Shown here one piece after another: positions 35,177-45,066 of a stretch of 64,000 bases of DNA. A program made the position numbers and the translations under genes. Under the pieces are notes generated by a model. It was not told the origin of the DNA, made no database searches, and worked only from the letters and a program-made list of their open reading frames with translations. The stretch's first letter is position 1, and the number at the start of each line of letters is the position of its first letter. This DNA comes from Xenorhabdus sp. BG5 (GTDB taxonomy: Bacteria > Pseudomonadota > Gammaproteobacteria > Enterobacterales > Enterobacteriaceae), in contig NZ_JADEUG010000001.1 in assembly GCF_015163665.1 (NCBI RefSeq), positions 434,001-498,000 on the forward strand, given 5' to 3'.

Positions 35177-36165
35177 GCCTAAGCGGAACAGAAAGAAGTG
35201 CCGTCATGTTAATGACCCTGGGAGAAGATCAGGCGGCCGAGGTATTCAAGCACCTGAATTCCCGCGAAGTACAACAACTGAGTGTCGCTATGGCGGGGAT
35301 GAAACAAGTCTCCAACCAGCAACTGGTTGAAGTGCTGGCAGAATTTGAAGAAGATGCAGGGCAGTTTACTGCCCTCAGCATCAATGCCAACGACTATCTG
35401 CGCAACGTACTGATCAAGGCATTAGGAGAAGAACGGGCTTCCAGCCTGCTTGAGGATATCCTTGAATCCCGTGATACCACGACAGGCATCGAAACGCTTA
35501 ACTTTATGGAGCCACAGATGGCAGCCGATATGATCCGCGATGAACATCCGCAGATCATTGCTACCATTTTGGTTCACCTGAACCGTGGTCAGGCAGCCGA
35601 TATCCTCGCCCTGTTTGATGACCGACTGCGTAACGATGTCATGTTGCGTATCGCCACTTTTGGTGGTGTCCAACCCTCCGCGTTAGCGGAATTGACGGAA
35701 GTCCTGAATAACCTGCTGGATGGTCAAAACCTGAAACGCAGTAAGATGGGGGGTATTCGTACAGCGGCAGAAATCATCAACTTGATGAAAAGCCAGCAGG
35801 AAGAAGGTGTCATTGACGCCGTTCGTTCCTATGATAACGAACTGGCACAGAAAATCATTGATGAAATGTTCCTGTTCGAAAATCTTATCAGCGTGGACGA
35901 TCGCAGTATCCAACGTCTGTTGCAGGAAGTTTCCACCGATTCCTTGCTTGTGGCATTGAAAGGTTGCGATCAGGCATTGCGCGATCACTTCCTCAACAAT
36001 ATGTCGCAGCGTGCTGCTGAAATCATGCGCGATGATTTGGCAAACCGTGGTCCTGTGCGGATGTCTCAAGTGGAAGCCGAACAGAAAGCCATCCTGCTTG
36101 TTGTTCGTCGTCTGGCAGAAAGTGGCGAAATGATCCTAAACGGTGGTGACGATACCTATGTCTGA
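35173..36165 (+). CDS. fliG: Motor switch protein FliG
   Basis: A 330-residue rotor protein. FliG sits on FliF and carries the charged residues that meet MotA. The N domain ([26 protein letters not shown]), the middle domain with the EHPQ motif ([14 protein letters not shown]), and the C-terminal torque helix ([16 protein letters not shown]...[21 protein letters not shown]) are all intact. The start overlaps the fliF stop; the stop overlaps fliH. Confidence 0.96.
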   Translation: MSLSGTERSAVMLMTLGEDQAAEVFKHLNSREVQQLSVAMAGMKQVSNQQLVEVLAEFEEDAGQFTALSINANDYLRNVLIKALGEERASSLLEDILESRDTTTGIETLNFMEPQMAADMIRDEHPQIIATILVHLNRGQAADILALFDDRLRNDVMLRIATFGGVQPSALAELTEVLNNLLDGQNLKRSKMGGIRTAAEIINLMKSQQEEGVIDAVRSYDNELAQKIIDEMFLFENLISVDDRSIQRLLQEVSTDSLLVALKGCDQALRDHFLNNMSQRAAEIMRDDLANRGPVRMSQVEAEQKAILLVVRRLAESGEMILNGGDDTYV

Positions 36166-36862
36166 TAAGTCGAATAATGGCAACTGGCGACCGTGGCAGC
36201 CAGGCGAATTGACTCAGTGGGAAACCCTGCGGGCAAAACTGGAACCCATAGATGAGAAACAGCAGCCAAGCGAACAAGATCGGCTGCTGGAACAAGCAAG
36301 AATACTGGACGAACTAAAAGAGCAGGCGCGTCAGGCTGGTCATGTGCAGGGCTTTGCAGAAGGCCAGATTCAAGGCTATGAACAAGGGGTTCAGGAAGGC
36401 CGCCAAGCCGGACTGGAACAAGGTTTGCAGGAAGCTAAACAACAACAGCAAGTGATTACTGATCAGTGGAAAGACTTGCTAACGGACTTTAGTCATTCAT
36501 TGGATGGGTTGGATACCGTGATTGCTTCCCGCCTGATGCAACTTGCATTAACTGCTGCCCATCATATTCTGGGGCAACCTGCGGTGTGTGATGGCACCGC
36601 CCTGCTGAATCAGATCCGCGAATTTATCCAGCAAGAACCTATGTTCAGCGGCAAACCCCAATTGCGTATCCATCCACAAAATATTCCGCTGGTTGAGCAA
36701 CAACTGGGGGAAGTTTTGGCGCTACACGGCTGGCGGTTAATTGCGGATAACAAATTGCATCCGGGCGGCTGTAAAGTCAGCGCCGATGAAGGAGATATGG
36801 ACGCCAGTTTAGCTACCCGCTGGCATGAAATGTGTCGTCTGGCAGCACCGGGAGAATTGTGA
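36158..36862 (+). CDS. fliH: Export ATPase stator FliH
   Basis: A 234-residue protein that binds FliI and ties it to the C ring. It opens [20 protein letters not shown]; the middle part has the GxxxG-type repeats of FliH ([25 protein letters not shown]), and the C-terminal part is a V-ATPase E-like domain. The frame is open from 36143; ATG 36158 overlaps the fliG stop and is the better start. The stop overlaps fliI as TGATG. Confidence 0.93.
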   Translation: MSDKSNNGNWRPWQPGELTQWETLRAKLEPIDEKQQPSEQDRLLEQARILDELKEQARQAGHVQGFAEGQIQGYEQGVQEGRQAGLEQGLQEAKQQQQVITDQWKDLLTDFSHSLDGLDTVIASRLMQLALTAAHHILGQPAVCDGTALLNQIREFIQQEPMFSGKPQLRIHPQNIPLVEQQLGEVLALHGWRLIADNKLHPGGCKVSADEGDMDASLATRWHEMCRLAAPGEL

Positions 36863-38226
36863 TGACGGCAAGATTGGGTCGCTGGCTGGCAACGTTGGAT
36901 TCATTGGAAAAGCGACTGGAAAAAACACCCAAAGTACGTCGCTATGGGCGCCTGACCCGCGCCACAGGCTTGGTACTGGAAGCCACTGGCTTACATATGC
37001 CTCTCGGCGCTACCTGCCTGATCGAGCGCCAAAATGGCAACGTCATTGAAGAGGTTGAAAGTGAAGTCGTCGGCTTCAATGGTGAAAAACTGTTGCTGAT
37101 GCCGCTGGAAGAATTGGAAGGCATTGTACCGGGCGCTCGCGTCTATGCCCGTTCTTATGGCGAAGATGCGAGCGCCGGACGCCGCTTGCCTTTGGGAGCG
37201 GAATTACTCGGCAGGGTTCTGGATGGTGCAGGCCGCCCTCTTGATGGTTTACCTGCTCCCGATACAGGTTATCGTGCCCCCTTAACAACAACACCATTTA
37301 ATCCCCTGCAAAGAACCCCTATCAGCAATGTATTGGACGTTGGCGTTCGTGCCATCAATGCCCTGCTGACAGTGGGACGTGGGCAACGTATGGGATTATT
37401 TGCTGGCTCCGGCGTCGGTAAAAGTGTACTGCTTGGCATGATGGCACGTTATACCCAAGCCGATGTGATCGTTGTGGGATTAATTGGTGAGCGTGGTCGT
37501 GAAGTTAAAGACTTTATCGAAAATATTTTGGGTACGGAGGGGTTATCACGCTCTGTCGTTGTTGCCGCTCCCGCCGACGTTTCACCTTTGCTGAGGATGC
37601 AAGGCGCCGCTTATGCAACGCGCATCGCCGAAGATTTCCGCGACAGAGGCAAACATGTCTTGTTGATCATGGATTCCCTGACCCGTTACAGCATGGCACA
37701 GCGTGAAATCGCACTGGCTATCGGCGAACCACCAGCAACCAAAGGTTATCCCCCTTCTGTATTTGCCAAGTTACCCGCACTGGTGGAAAGAGCCGGCAAT
37801 GGTGTCAGTGATGGCGGTTCCATTACTGCATTTTACACCGTGTTGACAGAAGGTGATGACCAGCAAGATCCGATTGCCGATGCTGCGCGAGCCATCCTGG
37901 ATGGTCATATCGTGCTATCACGTTCACTGGCGGAATCTGGTCATTATCCTGCTATTGATATCGAAGCTTCTATCAGTCGTGCCATGACCGCACTGATCGA
38001 CAATACCCATTATCGGCGAGTACAACATTTCAAACAGTTGCTTTCCAGCTATCAACGCAACCGGGATTTGATCAACGTTGGTGCCTATGCGGCGGGCAGT
38101 GATCCTCTGCTTGACAGAGCGATTGAGCTTTATCCTCATATGGCCCAATTTCTGCAACAAGGCATTGACGAGCGCAGTGAATACGATGAAGCCTGCTCTC
38201 AGCTTCAACAATTATTGCCAACATAG
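36862..38226 (+). CDS. fliI: Flagellum-specific ATPase FliI
   Basis: A 454-residue ATPase, beta-subunit-like, that helps unfold and feed flagellar export substrates. The Walker A motif is [15 protein letters not shown] at about residues 177-190; Walker B is [38 protein letters not shown], the export-ATPase signature. The frame is open from 36832, but ATG 36862, coupled to the fliH stop, fits the family. FliJ follows after a 139-bp gap, unusually large inside this operon. Confidence 0.96.
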   Translation: MTARLGRWLATLDSLEKRLEKTPKVRRYGRLTRATGLVLEATGLHMPLGATCLIERQNGNVIEEVESEVVGFNGEKLLLMPLEELEGIVPGARVYARSYGEDASAGRRLPLGAELLGRVLDGAGRPLDGLPAPDTGYRAPLTTTPFNPLQRTPISNVLDVGVRAINALLTVGRGQRMGLFAGSGVGKSVLLGMMARYTQADVIVVGLIGERGREVKDFIENILGTEGLSRSVVVAAPADVSPLLRMQGAAYATRIAEDFRDRGKHVLLIMDSLTRYSMAQREIALAIGEPPATKGYPPSVFAKLPALVERAGNGVSDGGSITAFYTVLTEGDDQQDPIADAARAILDGHIVLSRSLAESGHYPAIDIEASISRAMTALIDNTHYRRVQHFKQLLSSYQRNRDLINVGAYAAGSDPLLDRAIELYPHMAQFLQQGIDERSEYDEACSQLQQLLPT

Positions 38227-38365
38227 TATTTTGTCTGTGGGAATTTAACCCCAAAATACTTTTGCCAAGGGGTATAACATTTATCAATACGGTGCCGATA
38301 TAAGTTTACTATTGATGTCATTCAGTAACGCTGATGTCTGTTTGGTGATTAATACGAGGAAATAC

Positions 38366-38812
38366 ATGCAACAACACTCCCCTCTCATGACTTTGCGTGA
38401 ACTTGCCCAGGATGCGGCAGAAAAAGCGGCATCGCAACTTGCGCAGATTCGGCAAAGTCACCAACAAATGGAGCAACAACTCACGGCGTTAATGAATTAT
38501 CAGGATGAGTATCGTACCCGTCTGAATGACACGCTCAGCAATGGTATGTCCTGCTCTACTTGGCAAAATTACCAGCAATTTATGAAAACGCTGGAAATGG
38601 CAATTGAACAGCACAGATTACAACTCAACCAATGGAAAAAGCGTCTTGAACAAGCCATGTCACAATGGCAGGAAAAACAGCAACGCCTGAATGCCTTCGA
38701 CACACTGCAACAGCGGGCAGAGCATAATTTGAAGTTACACCAAAATCGCATGGAGCAAAAACAAATGGACGAGTACGCACAACGCGGTGCACAACGGAGA
38801 ATGAAACAATGA
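38366..38812 (+). CDS. fliJ: Export chaperone FliJ
   Basis: A 148-residue coiled-coil protein that sits in the FliI ring like the gamma subunit of an ATP synthase and links it to Flh[31 protein letters not shown] and [29 protein letters not shown] are the long helices; the end [12 protein letters not shown] matches E. coli. The frame is open from 38312, but the ATG at 38366 with ACGAGGAAA upstream gives the right N terminus. Overlaps fliK by ATGA. Confidence 0.93.
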   Translation: MQQHSPLMTLRELAQDAAEKAASQLAQIRQSHQQMEQQLTALMNYQDEYRTRLNDTLSNGMSCSTWQNYQQFMKTLEMAIEQHRLQLNQWKKRLEQAMSQWQEKQQRLNAFDTLQQRAEHNLKLHQNRMEQKQMDEYAQRGAQRRMKQ

Positions 38813-40263
38813 ATCTCACTCTTTTGCCTACTGATTTAAAATTCACGGACAAAGGTACAGATAAAAGTCAGCCAACTTTAAATAATACCGTGATCGGTAA
38901 CCATTCTTCTCAATTTGGGCAACTTCTCAATGCAGAAACCGCCTCTATGCGCAAACCCACTACTCAGACGGATAAAAATAGTCTGACAGAGGAAAAATCC
39001 ACTTCTGATAAAACAGCAGAAAGCGGCTGGCCGCCATTGGCAGCAGTGTCAGATAACAGTATGGTCAAGGATAAATCATCGGTAGAAACAACACAGCAAG
39101 AAAATAGTGCTGAATTTGCCGTATTAAAAGATGAAGATCTCTTATCTGCCGAAGCATTAAGTGCGACGATACCCATCCAGCTTGCTGGACTGCTGACTCC
39201 CCATACCAATTCCGCTGTTCTTGTTGAAGACTCACAGGTTTTGATCGGCAATGGATCGTTAGAAAATAGATTGCTGGAAAATTCATCACCAGAAGATGTA
39301 TTACCGGAAAGTGCCTGGCAGGATAGCGAAAACAGTCCTGCTAATACACTGCTGATTAGCAACGCCAAAGATAGCAGATTAACTGACACTAATTTTGTTG
39401 AACTGTCTAAAGCGGGTGAGCAAGGTGAAGACATTCAACTTTCGGCTAAACAGGCGGCGCGCCCTCTGAACACTAAGACAGAGGGTTCCGTCAGCCTTCA
39501 AACTGAATGGGCACCGCTCGTCGGACAACTTAAACTGGTTCCCAATCACCTTGCCACCAATAATAAGGTTGAATCTGGCAAAGCTCTTCTCAAAGAGACC
39601 GTTTCAGGTAATAGCAAAGATCCAAATCTGCTCCAGATGGCAATGCAAATAGCGCCTGCATTGCTATCTTCGACGGCAGAAACAGCTTCTATCGACTCAC
39701 CGGCGGTATTGGCAACCCCTTCCCTGCTTTCAGCCGGACAACAATTTCAGCTTAACAGTACCACTACACCTTTCACTACACCTTTATTAAATGCTCATCT
39801 TGGCAGCGAAGAATGGCAGCAACAGCTCAATCAACATGTGTTGTTCTTTAACCGTAACGGTCTGCAACAGGCAGAGCTTCGCTTACATCCTCAAGAACTG
39901 GGCGCGTTGCACATCCGCATGAGCGTTGAAGACAATCAGGCACAATTGCATTTTGTTTCCGCCCATCAGCATGTGCGTGCTGCTCTGGAAGCGGCCTTAC
40001 CAGGGTTACGCCATGCATTAGCCGAAAACGGTATTCAATTGGCACAAAGCAGTGTCAACAGTGATACCCCAGGAAACGGTCAACAAGAGTATTTTGCTGA
40101 TAACCATGCCAATAACCCGAACAGCAATTCTAATTCCCATGCTGAAACGCAAGAGTCGGGTTTAGTGGCTGCAACCGAGATCACCGCCTCCTCTGTATCA
40201 GCCATCAGGGTGACACCTCAACAACTCACCTCGGCCAGAGGAGGTATTGATATTTTTGCCTAA
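38809..40263 (+). CDS. fliK: Hook-length control protein FliK
   Basis: A 484-residue secreted ruler that sets hook length and switches export to filament proteins. The N-terminal 330 residues are low-complexity, rich in Ser, Thr and Glu, and poorly conserved. The C-terminal Flg_hook domain is clear: [81 protein letters not shown]. The length is above the 375 residues of E. coli, mostly in the ruler part. The start overlaps fliJ. Confidence 0.93.
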   Translation: MNLTLLPTDLKFTDKGTDKSQPTLNNTVIGNHSSQFGQLLNAETASMRKPTTQTDKNSLTEEKSTSDKTAESGWPPLAAVSDNSMVKDKSSVETTQQENSAEFAVLKDEDLLSAEALSATIPIQLAGLLTPHTNSAVLVEDSQVLIGNGSLENRLLENSSPEDVLPESAWQDSENSPANTLLISNAKDSRLTDTNFVELSKAGEQGEDIQLSAKQAARPLNTKTEGSVSLQTEWAPLVGQLKLVPNHLATNNKVESGKALLKETVSGNSKDPNLLQMAMQIAPALLSSTAETASIDSPAVLATPSLLSAGQQFQLNSTTTPFTTPLLNAHLGSEEWQQQLNQHVLFFNRNGLQQAELRLHPQELGALHIRMSVEDNQAQLHFVSAHQHVRAALEAALPGLRHALAENGIQLAQSSVNSDTPGNGQQEYFADNHANNPNSNSNSHAETQESGLVAATEITASSVSAIRVTPQQLTSARGGIDIFA

Positions 40264-40478
40264 TTACCACCTAAACATTCGCCTAATTTCGTGAGACATC
40301 GGAATAAAACGAAAACAGGTCGATAACAAACGTGTGAGTTAATGGTTTTTTCCCCGTTTGTTCCAGCCATTGCCGAAACAAAGACGCGGGATAATTGATC
40401 TCGATTTTGATGGATAAGGGCTTCGCCACGGAATGCGCGGAGACTTATTCGCAACAGAAAACAGGAATTTATCTGTCC

Positions 40479-40955
40479 ATGTCTGATTATAGCTACGAGC
40501 ATAAACGCACAAATCCAATTTGGATGATACTGTTAGTACTGATTGCTGTTCTTGGTGTTGCCATCGGAGGGTATAGCTGGTGGGTAATGAATCAGTCAGC
40601 CAATAACAGTACAGAAAAAACCAAAGCCATTGATGCCCCTGTATTTATGACCTTGGAGCCTTTTACCGTCAATTTGATCGACAACGAAGAGCATTTCGAT
40701 CGTGTTCTCTACGTTGGCATCACATTGCGTTTGACTGACGAGAAAATCCGTCAGCGCTTCCATGAATATCTGCCAGAAGTTCGTAGTCGTATGTTGTTGT
40801 TATTATCTCGTCAGAAAGCGACTGATCTGGCAAAAGATGATGGCAAAATGCATTTGGTGGCAGATATCAAACAGACACTACACCCGACACTAATACCCGG
40901 TGAACCCGATCAGGAAATCGCCGATGTGTTGTTTACCACGTTTATTCTGCGATAA
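40479..40955 (+). CDS. fliL: Basal-body associated protein FliL
   Basis: A 158-residue inner-membrane protein with one helix (IWMILLVLIAVLGVAIGGYSWWVM) and a periplasmic domain (FMTLEPFTVNLIDNEEHFDRVLYVGITLRL) ending in FTTFILR. It surrounds the stators and supports torque, especially in swarming. The frame is open from 40395; ATG 40479 gives the normal N terminus (SDYSYEHKRTNP), although the nearest Shine-Dalgarno (CAGGAA) is about 12 bases away. fliM follows after 5 bp. Confidence 0.93.
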   Translation: MSDYSYEHKRTNPIWMILLVLIAVLGVAIGGYSWWVMNQSANNSTEKTKAIDAPVFMTLEPFTVNLIDNEEHFDRVLYVGITLRLTDEKIRQRFHEYLPEVRSRMLLLLSRQKATDLAKDDGKMHLVADIKQTLHPTLIPGEPDQEIADVLFTTFILR

Positions 40956-40960
40956 TCACA

Positions 40961-41968
40961 ATGAGTGACAATATTCTTTCACAAGCAGAGATCGACGCTC
41001 TGCTCAATGGTGACAGTGCCTCTGCTGATGACGTAGAACAAACTGCGTCCCGAGAAAGTGAGGTTCGCCCTTACGATCCCAATACACAACGCCGTGTTGT
41101 ACGCGAACGTTTGCAGTCACTGGAAATCATCAATGAACGTTTTGCCCGCCAATTCAGGATGGGGCTGTTTAACATGCTGCGCCGTAGCCCGGATATTACG
41201 GTCGGCGCTATTAGGGTTCAGCCTTACCACGAATTTGCCCGCAATCTGGCTGTGCCAACCAACCTCAATCTGGTCCACCTGAAACCATTGAGAGGAACGG
41301 CGCTATTCGCGTTCGAACCTAGCTTAGTTTATATTGCCGTTGATAACCTGTTTGGGGGAGATGGCCGTTTTCCAACCAAAGTGGAAGGTCGTGAATTTAC
41401 CTATACCGAACAGCGGATCATTAACCGGATGCTGAAACTGGCACTGGATGCCTATCGTGATGCCTGGGATTCTATCTTTAAACTTGAAGTGGAATACGTG
41501 CGTTCCGAGACACAGGTGAAATTCACCAATATCACCACTTCACCGAATGACATCGTGGTGACGACACCGTTCCAGGTAGAGATCGGTGCATTGACCGGGG
41601 AATTCAATATCTGTATTCCATTTGCCATGATCGAACCTCTGCGCGAGCGCCTGACCAATCCCCCTGTGGAAAATGTGCGTCAGGAAGAGAGCCAGTGGCG
41701 TGAAAGTTTAGTGAAGCAAGTTCAACATTCAGAATTAGAGCTGGTGGCGAACTTTGTTGATATTCCTCTGCGGCTGTCAAAAATCCTTCAATTGAAAAGA
41801 GGCGATATCTTGCCGATTGAAAAACCTGAACGTCTGATCGTTCACGTTGATGGTGTGCCTGTGCTCACCAGTCAATATGGAACACTGAACGGGCAATATG
41901 CCCTGCGTGTTGAACACCTGATTAACCCTGTTTTAACTGCTCTGGATGAGGAAAAGCCCAATGAGTGA
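40961..41968 (+). CDS. fliM: Motor switch protein FliM
   Basis: A 335-residue C-ring protein that binds CheY-P. The N-terminal ILSQAEIDALLNGD is the CheY-P binding helix. The middle domain (RRSPDITVGAIRVQPYHEFARNLAVPTNLNLVHLKPLRGTALF...GGDGRFPTKVEGREFTYTEQRII) is CheC-like, and the end (LKRGDILPIEKPERLIVHVDGVPVLTSQYGTLNGQYALRV) is a SpoA domain. The end overlaps fliN by eight bases. Confidence 0.96.
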   Translation: MSDNILSQAEIDALLNGDSASADDVEQTASRESEVRPYDPNTQRRVVRERLQSLEIINERFARQFRMGLFNMLRRSPDITVGAIRVQPYHEFARNLAVPTNLNLVHLKPLRGTALFAFEPSLVYIAVDNLFGGDGRFPTKVEGREFTYTEQRIINRMLKLALDAYRDAWDSIFKLEVEYVRSETQVKFTNITTSPNDIVVTTPFQVEIGALTGEFNICIPFAMIEPLRERLTNPPVENVRQEESQWRESLVKQVQHSELELVANFVDIPLRLSKILQLKRGDILPIEKPERLIVHVDGVPVLTSQYGTLNGQYALRVEHLINPVLTALDEEKPNE

Positions 41969-42368
41969 TGCTAAACAACCTACAGATACCAGCTCGACTG
42001 AAGATATGTGGGCAGAAGCGCTGGAACAACAGGCCGCACAGCAAACCTCTGACGGCGGCGCGTCAATATTTGAGAATCTGGAAGCGCAGGATGCGTTGGC
42101 CCAACTTTCCGATATTGATTTGATCATGGATATTCCTGTCAAGCTCTCTGTCGAGCTAGGCCGTACTAAAATGACCATCAAACAACTGTTGAGACTGTCA
42201 CAAGGCTCAGTCGTTCCCCTTGATGGTTTGGCGGGAGAACCATTGGATATTCTGATTAATGGTTATTTGATCGCGCAGGGAGAAGTGGTTGTCGTATCGG
42301 ATAAATACGGTATCCGTATCACAGATATCATCACTCCTTCTGAACGCATGCGTCGCTTGAGTCGTTAA
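41961..42368 (+). CDS. fliN: Motor switch protein FliN
   Basis: A 135-residue C-ring protein. The acidic N terminus (DTSSTEDMWAEALEQQ) is followed by the SpoA domain: LIMDIPVKLSVELGRTKMTIKQLLRLSQGSVVPLDGLAGEPLDILINGYLIAQGEVVVVSDKYGIRITDIITPSERM. The frame is open from 41946; ATG 41961 overlaps the fliM stop and is the normal start. fliO follows after 2 bp. Confidence 0.96.
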   Translation: MSDAKQPTDTSSTEDMWAEALEQQAAQQTSDGGASIFENLEAQDALAQLSDIDLIMDIPVKLSVELGRTKMTIKQLLRLSQGSVVPLDGLAGEPLDILINGYLIAQGEVVVVSDKYGIRITDIITPSERMRRLSR

Positions 42369-42370
42369 CT

Positions 42371-42868
42371 ATGATGGCGAACCAGCCTTCCGTTCACACT
42401 TCTTTTCAACCTGGTGCGGCATCTGATGCTGCACCTGTTAACACGGCAGCCAGCCATGCCCATGTGAATATGATTAAACAAACCGGCAATAGTGATCCTC
42501 TTCCAGCCAGTCAAACGCTGATGCAAGTCAGCAGTGCCCTGGGTGGTATTTTATTGCTGATTTTCTTCATAACATGGCTAGTTCGCCGTTTAGGTTTTTC
42601 CCCTGCCAAAAGCAAAAATCATCGTTTGCTAAACGTTAAGGCAAGCTGTGCCCTTGGACCGAAAGAACGGGTTGTGGTGGTAGAAGTCGAGGATAACTGG
42701 CTGGTTTTGGGGGTCACATCTCAACAGATCAGTATGCTGCATCAAATGCCTGCACCGCCTGACAACGTGGACAAGGAAACTGCGCTCAAATCGCTGCCAT
42801 TTGGGCAGATGCTAAAAAATACACTCCAGAAAAAAAACAAGAATAACAAGGACGATGATGAAAAATAG
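42371..42868 (+). CDS. fliO: Export apparatus protein FliO
   Basis: A 165-residue protein with one membrane helix ([20 protein letters not shown]) and a cytoplasmic domain ([32 protein letters not shown]). FliO helps assemble the FliP ring. The N-terminal extension of about 50 residues before the helix is longer than in E. coli, and the Lys/Asn/Asp-rich tail overlaps the fliP start by 14 bases. Confidence 0.9.
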   Translation: MMANQPSVHTSFQPGAASDAAPVNTAASHAHVNMIKQTGNSDPLPASQTLMQVSSALGGILLLIFFITWLVRRLGFSPAKSKNHRLLNVKASCALGPKERVVVVEVEDNWLVLGVTSQQISMLHQMPAPPDNVDKETALKSLPFGQMLKNTLQKKNKNNKDDDEK

Positions 42869-43649
42869 CGTTTTTATGACAGGCAAGAAATGTGTTTCAC
42901 TGCGTTACCCAATGCGTTTGACGACTCTGTTTATGGCGCTCTTGCTGCCACTGTTCCCTATGAACGCGGCAGCTGAGTTTCCTGGTATCATCAGTCAGCC
43001 CTTAGCCAATGGCGGACAAAGTTGGTCATTGCCAGTCCAAACTCTGATTTTCATCACGGCACTGGGATTCATCCCTGCGGCCTTGCTAATGATGACCAGT
43101 TTTACCCGTATCATCATTGTACTTGGTTTGCTACGCAATGCGCTGGGAACACCTTCTGCTCCACCTAATCAGGTGATGTTGGGTTTGGCATTGTTTATGA
43201 CTTTTTTCATTATGGCACCGGTGTTCGACAAAGTTTACCAAAACGCTTACCTGCCCTACAGTGAGGATAAAATCACCCTGGAAGTCGCACTGGATCAGGG
43301 AGCCAAGCCGTTGCGCCAATTCATGTTACGCCAGACACGGGAAAATGATCTGGCACTGTTCGCCCGCCTTGCCGATCAGGGGGCATTTGAAACTGCGGAT
43401 TCTGTTCCAATGCGCGTGCTCGTTCCCGCGTTTATTACCAGTGAATTGAAAACCGCGTTCCAGATTGGCTTTACGCTCTTCATTCCGTTCCTGATCATCG
43501 ATCTGGTTGTTGCCAGTGTTTTGATGGCATTGGGGATGATGATGGTTCCGCCTGCGACCATTTCACTGCCGTTCAAACTGATGCTGTTTGTTTTGGTTGA
43601 TGGTTGGCAACTCTTGCTGGGTTCATTAGCACAAAGTTTTTATGTTTAG
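42855..43649 (+). CDS. fliP: Export gate protein FliP
   Basis: A 264-residue core protein of the export gate, with FliQ and FliR. It has a cleavable signal peptide ([21 protein letters not shown], residues about 20-40) and four helices. [42 protein letters not shown] and [43 protein letters not shown] are the FliP signatures. The start may be ATG 42855 or 42858, or a later ATG (about 42912) nearer to the signal peptide. Confidence 0.94.
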   Translation: MMKNSVFMTGKKCVSLRYPMRLTTLFMALLLPLFPMNAAAEFPGIISQPLANGGQSWSLPVQTLIFITALGFIPAALLMMTSFTRIIIVLGLLRNALGTPSAPPNQVMLGLALFMTFFIMAPVFDKVYQNAYLPYSEDKITLEVALDQGAKPLRQFMLRQTRENDLALFARLADQGAFETADSVPMRVLVPAFITSELKTAFQIGFTLFIPFLIIDLVVASVLMALGMMMVPPATISLPFKLMLFVLVDGWQLLLGSLAQSFYV

Positions 43650-43702
43650 CGTGAAACCTAAATCTTATTGGAATAAAGATCAAAAAGCGGTTTGAGGAAA
43701 TT

Positions 43703-43972
43703 ATGACTCCAGAATCGGTAATGGCCCTCGGTGTTGAGGCAATGAAAGTGGCGTTAGCACTGGCCGCCCCTCCTCTCTTATCTGCCTTAATTAGTGGCTT
43801 GATCATCAGCTTATTACAGGCGGCAACTCAGGTAAACGAGATGACCTTATCGTTTATTCCAAAAATCCTGGCTGTCTTCGTGACTATCGTCACTGCCGGA
43901 CCATGGATGTTAAATTTATTGCTGGATTACATGCGCACGCTGTTTAGTAGTATTCCGGCTATTATCGGTTAA
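43703..43972 (+). CDS. fliQ: Export gate protein FliQ
   Basis: An 89-residue protein with two helices: VMALGVEAMKVALALAAPPLLSALISGLIISLLQAATQVNEMTLSFIPKILAVFVTIV is the FliQ signature. It lies 53 bp after fliP and 2 bp before fliR. RBS TGAGGAAAT precedes the ATG. Confidence 0.96.
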   Translation: MTPESVMALGVEAMKVALALAAPPLLSALISGLIISLLQAATQVNEMTLSFIPKILAVFVTIVTAGPWMLNLLLDYMRTLFSSIPAIIG

Positions 43973-43974
43973 TT

Positions 43975-44757
43975 ATGATCCCGTTTGATAGCGAAACACT
44001 TTCCCGCCTCGTCAGTGATTTTTTCTGGCCATTGGTGCGCCTGTTGGCCTTGTTCAGCACAGCACCCATTTTCAGTGAAAAACAGATACCAATAAAAGTT
44101 AAAATTGGCTTGGCGTTAGCGATCACCGCGTTACTTGTTCCAACCCTCCCCTCCCCTCAAATTCCGATTTTTTCTGTTGCTGGAATTTGGGTCTTGATAC
44201 AACAAGTCTTGATTGGTATGGCCTTGGGATTGACCATGCAGATCGCCTTTGCCGTAGTACGTCATGCTGGTGAAGTTCTCGGCTTACAAATGGGACTGTC
44301 ATTCGCCATATTTTTTGATCCTACGGGTGGGCCGAATATGCCTATCTTAGCCCGCATCCTCAATATGATGATGATGTTGCTGTTCCTGGCTTTTGACGGG
44401 CATTTATGGCTATTATCGATTCTGGCCGATACATTTTATTCTATTCCCATTCAATCAACCCAATTGAATCCAAAGGGTTTCTTATTGCTATCCCAAAGTG
44501 CCAGCCTGATTTTTATCAATGGCATGATGTTGGCAATGCCAATGATTACCCTACTTCTGGTCCTGAACTTCTCTCTGGGCATGTTAAACCGCATGACACC
44601 ACAACTTTCTGTATTTGTGGTCGGTTTTCCATTAACTCTGACAGTGGGAATTTTCACGCTTTCCCTGTTATTTCCAACATTGGTGCCATTCACTGAGCGG
44701 TTATTTGGAGAAATGTTTGACCATTTGGCGATCATTATTCATGAACTGGTACGGTAG
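43975..44757 (+). CDS. fliR: Export gate protein FliR
   Basis: A 260-residue membrane protein that closes the helical FliP5-FliQ4-FliR1 export gate. LFSTAPIFSEKQIPIKVKIGLALAITALL, then GEVLGLQMGLSFAIFFDP and the late LNRMTPQLSVFVVGFPLTLTVGIF are family features. It is the last flagellar gene of the operon; in E. coli rcsA follows nearby, but here the next gene is an NRPS. Confidence 0.96.
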   Translation: MIPFDSETLSRLVSDFFWPLVRLLALFSTAPIFSEKQIPIKVKIGLALAITALLVPTLPSPQIPIFSVAGIWVLIQQVLIGMALGLTMQIAFAVVRHAGEVLGLQMGLSFAIFFDPTGGPNMPILARILNMMMMLLFLAFDGHLWLLSILADTFYSIPIQSTQLNPKGFLLLSQSASLIFINGMMLAMPMITLLLVLNFSLGMLNRMTPQLSVFVVGFPLTLTVGIFTLSLLFPTLVPFTERLFGEMFDHLAIIIHELVR

Positions 44758-45066
44758 CGGTTATTTTTCTGATAAGCCCGTCAATCTGGCGGGATAATTT
44801 CCATCTTGTCCTGATACTCCTCTTCAACCATCCACTCTAACGCTCGCATTCATTATTAACATTTAAGAAACAAAAATATCGACACACGGTATTTATTTCA
44901 GTTAATTTAATTTCAAAATGTTACTGTCAAGTGTGTATTTAGCGCAAAAAATCCACCAAATCATCTACAGCCAGTTCATTTTTACACAGAAACAGTAATA
45001 GGCAGTATTTAATTGACTTTCAAACGGATGCAACAAATAAAAACTAAATAATCACACAAAGGAGTA
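44758..45066 (+). promoter_or_regulatory. fliR-NRPS intergenic region with possible NRPS promoter
   Basis: A 309-bp AT-rich stretch without a gene. TTGACT at 45013-45018 with AATAAA 17 bases further (45036-45041) is a possible sigma-70 promoter for the NRPS; the -10 match is poor. A short CCCG/CGGG hairpin at 44777-44793 could weakly end the fli operon. Confidence 0.35.
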
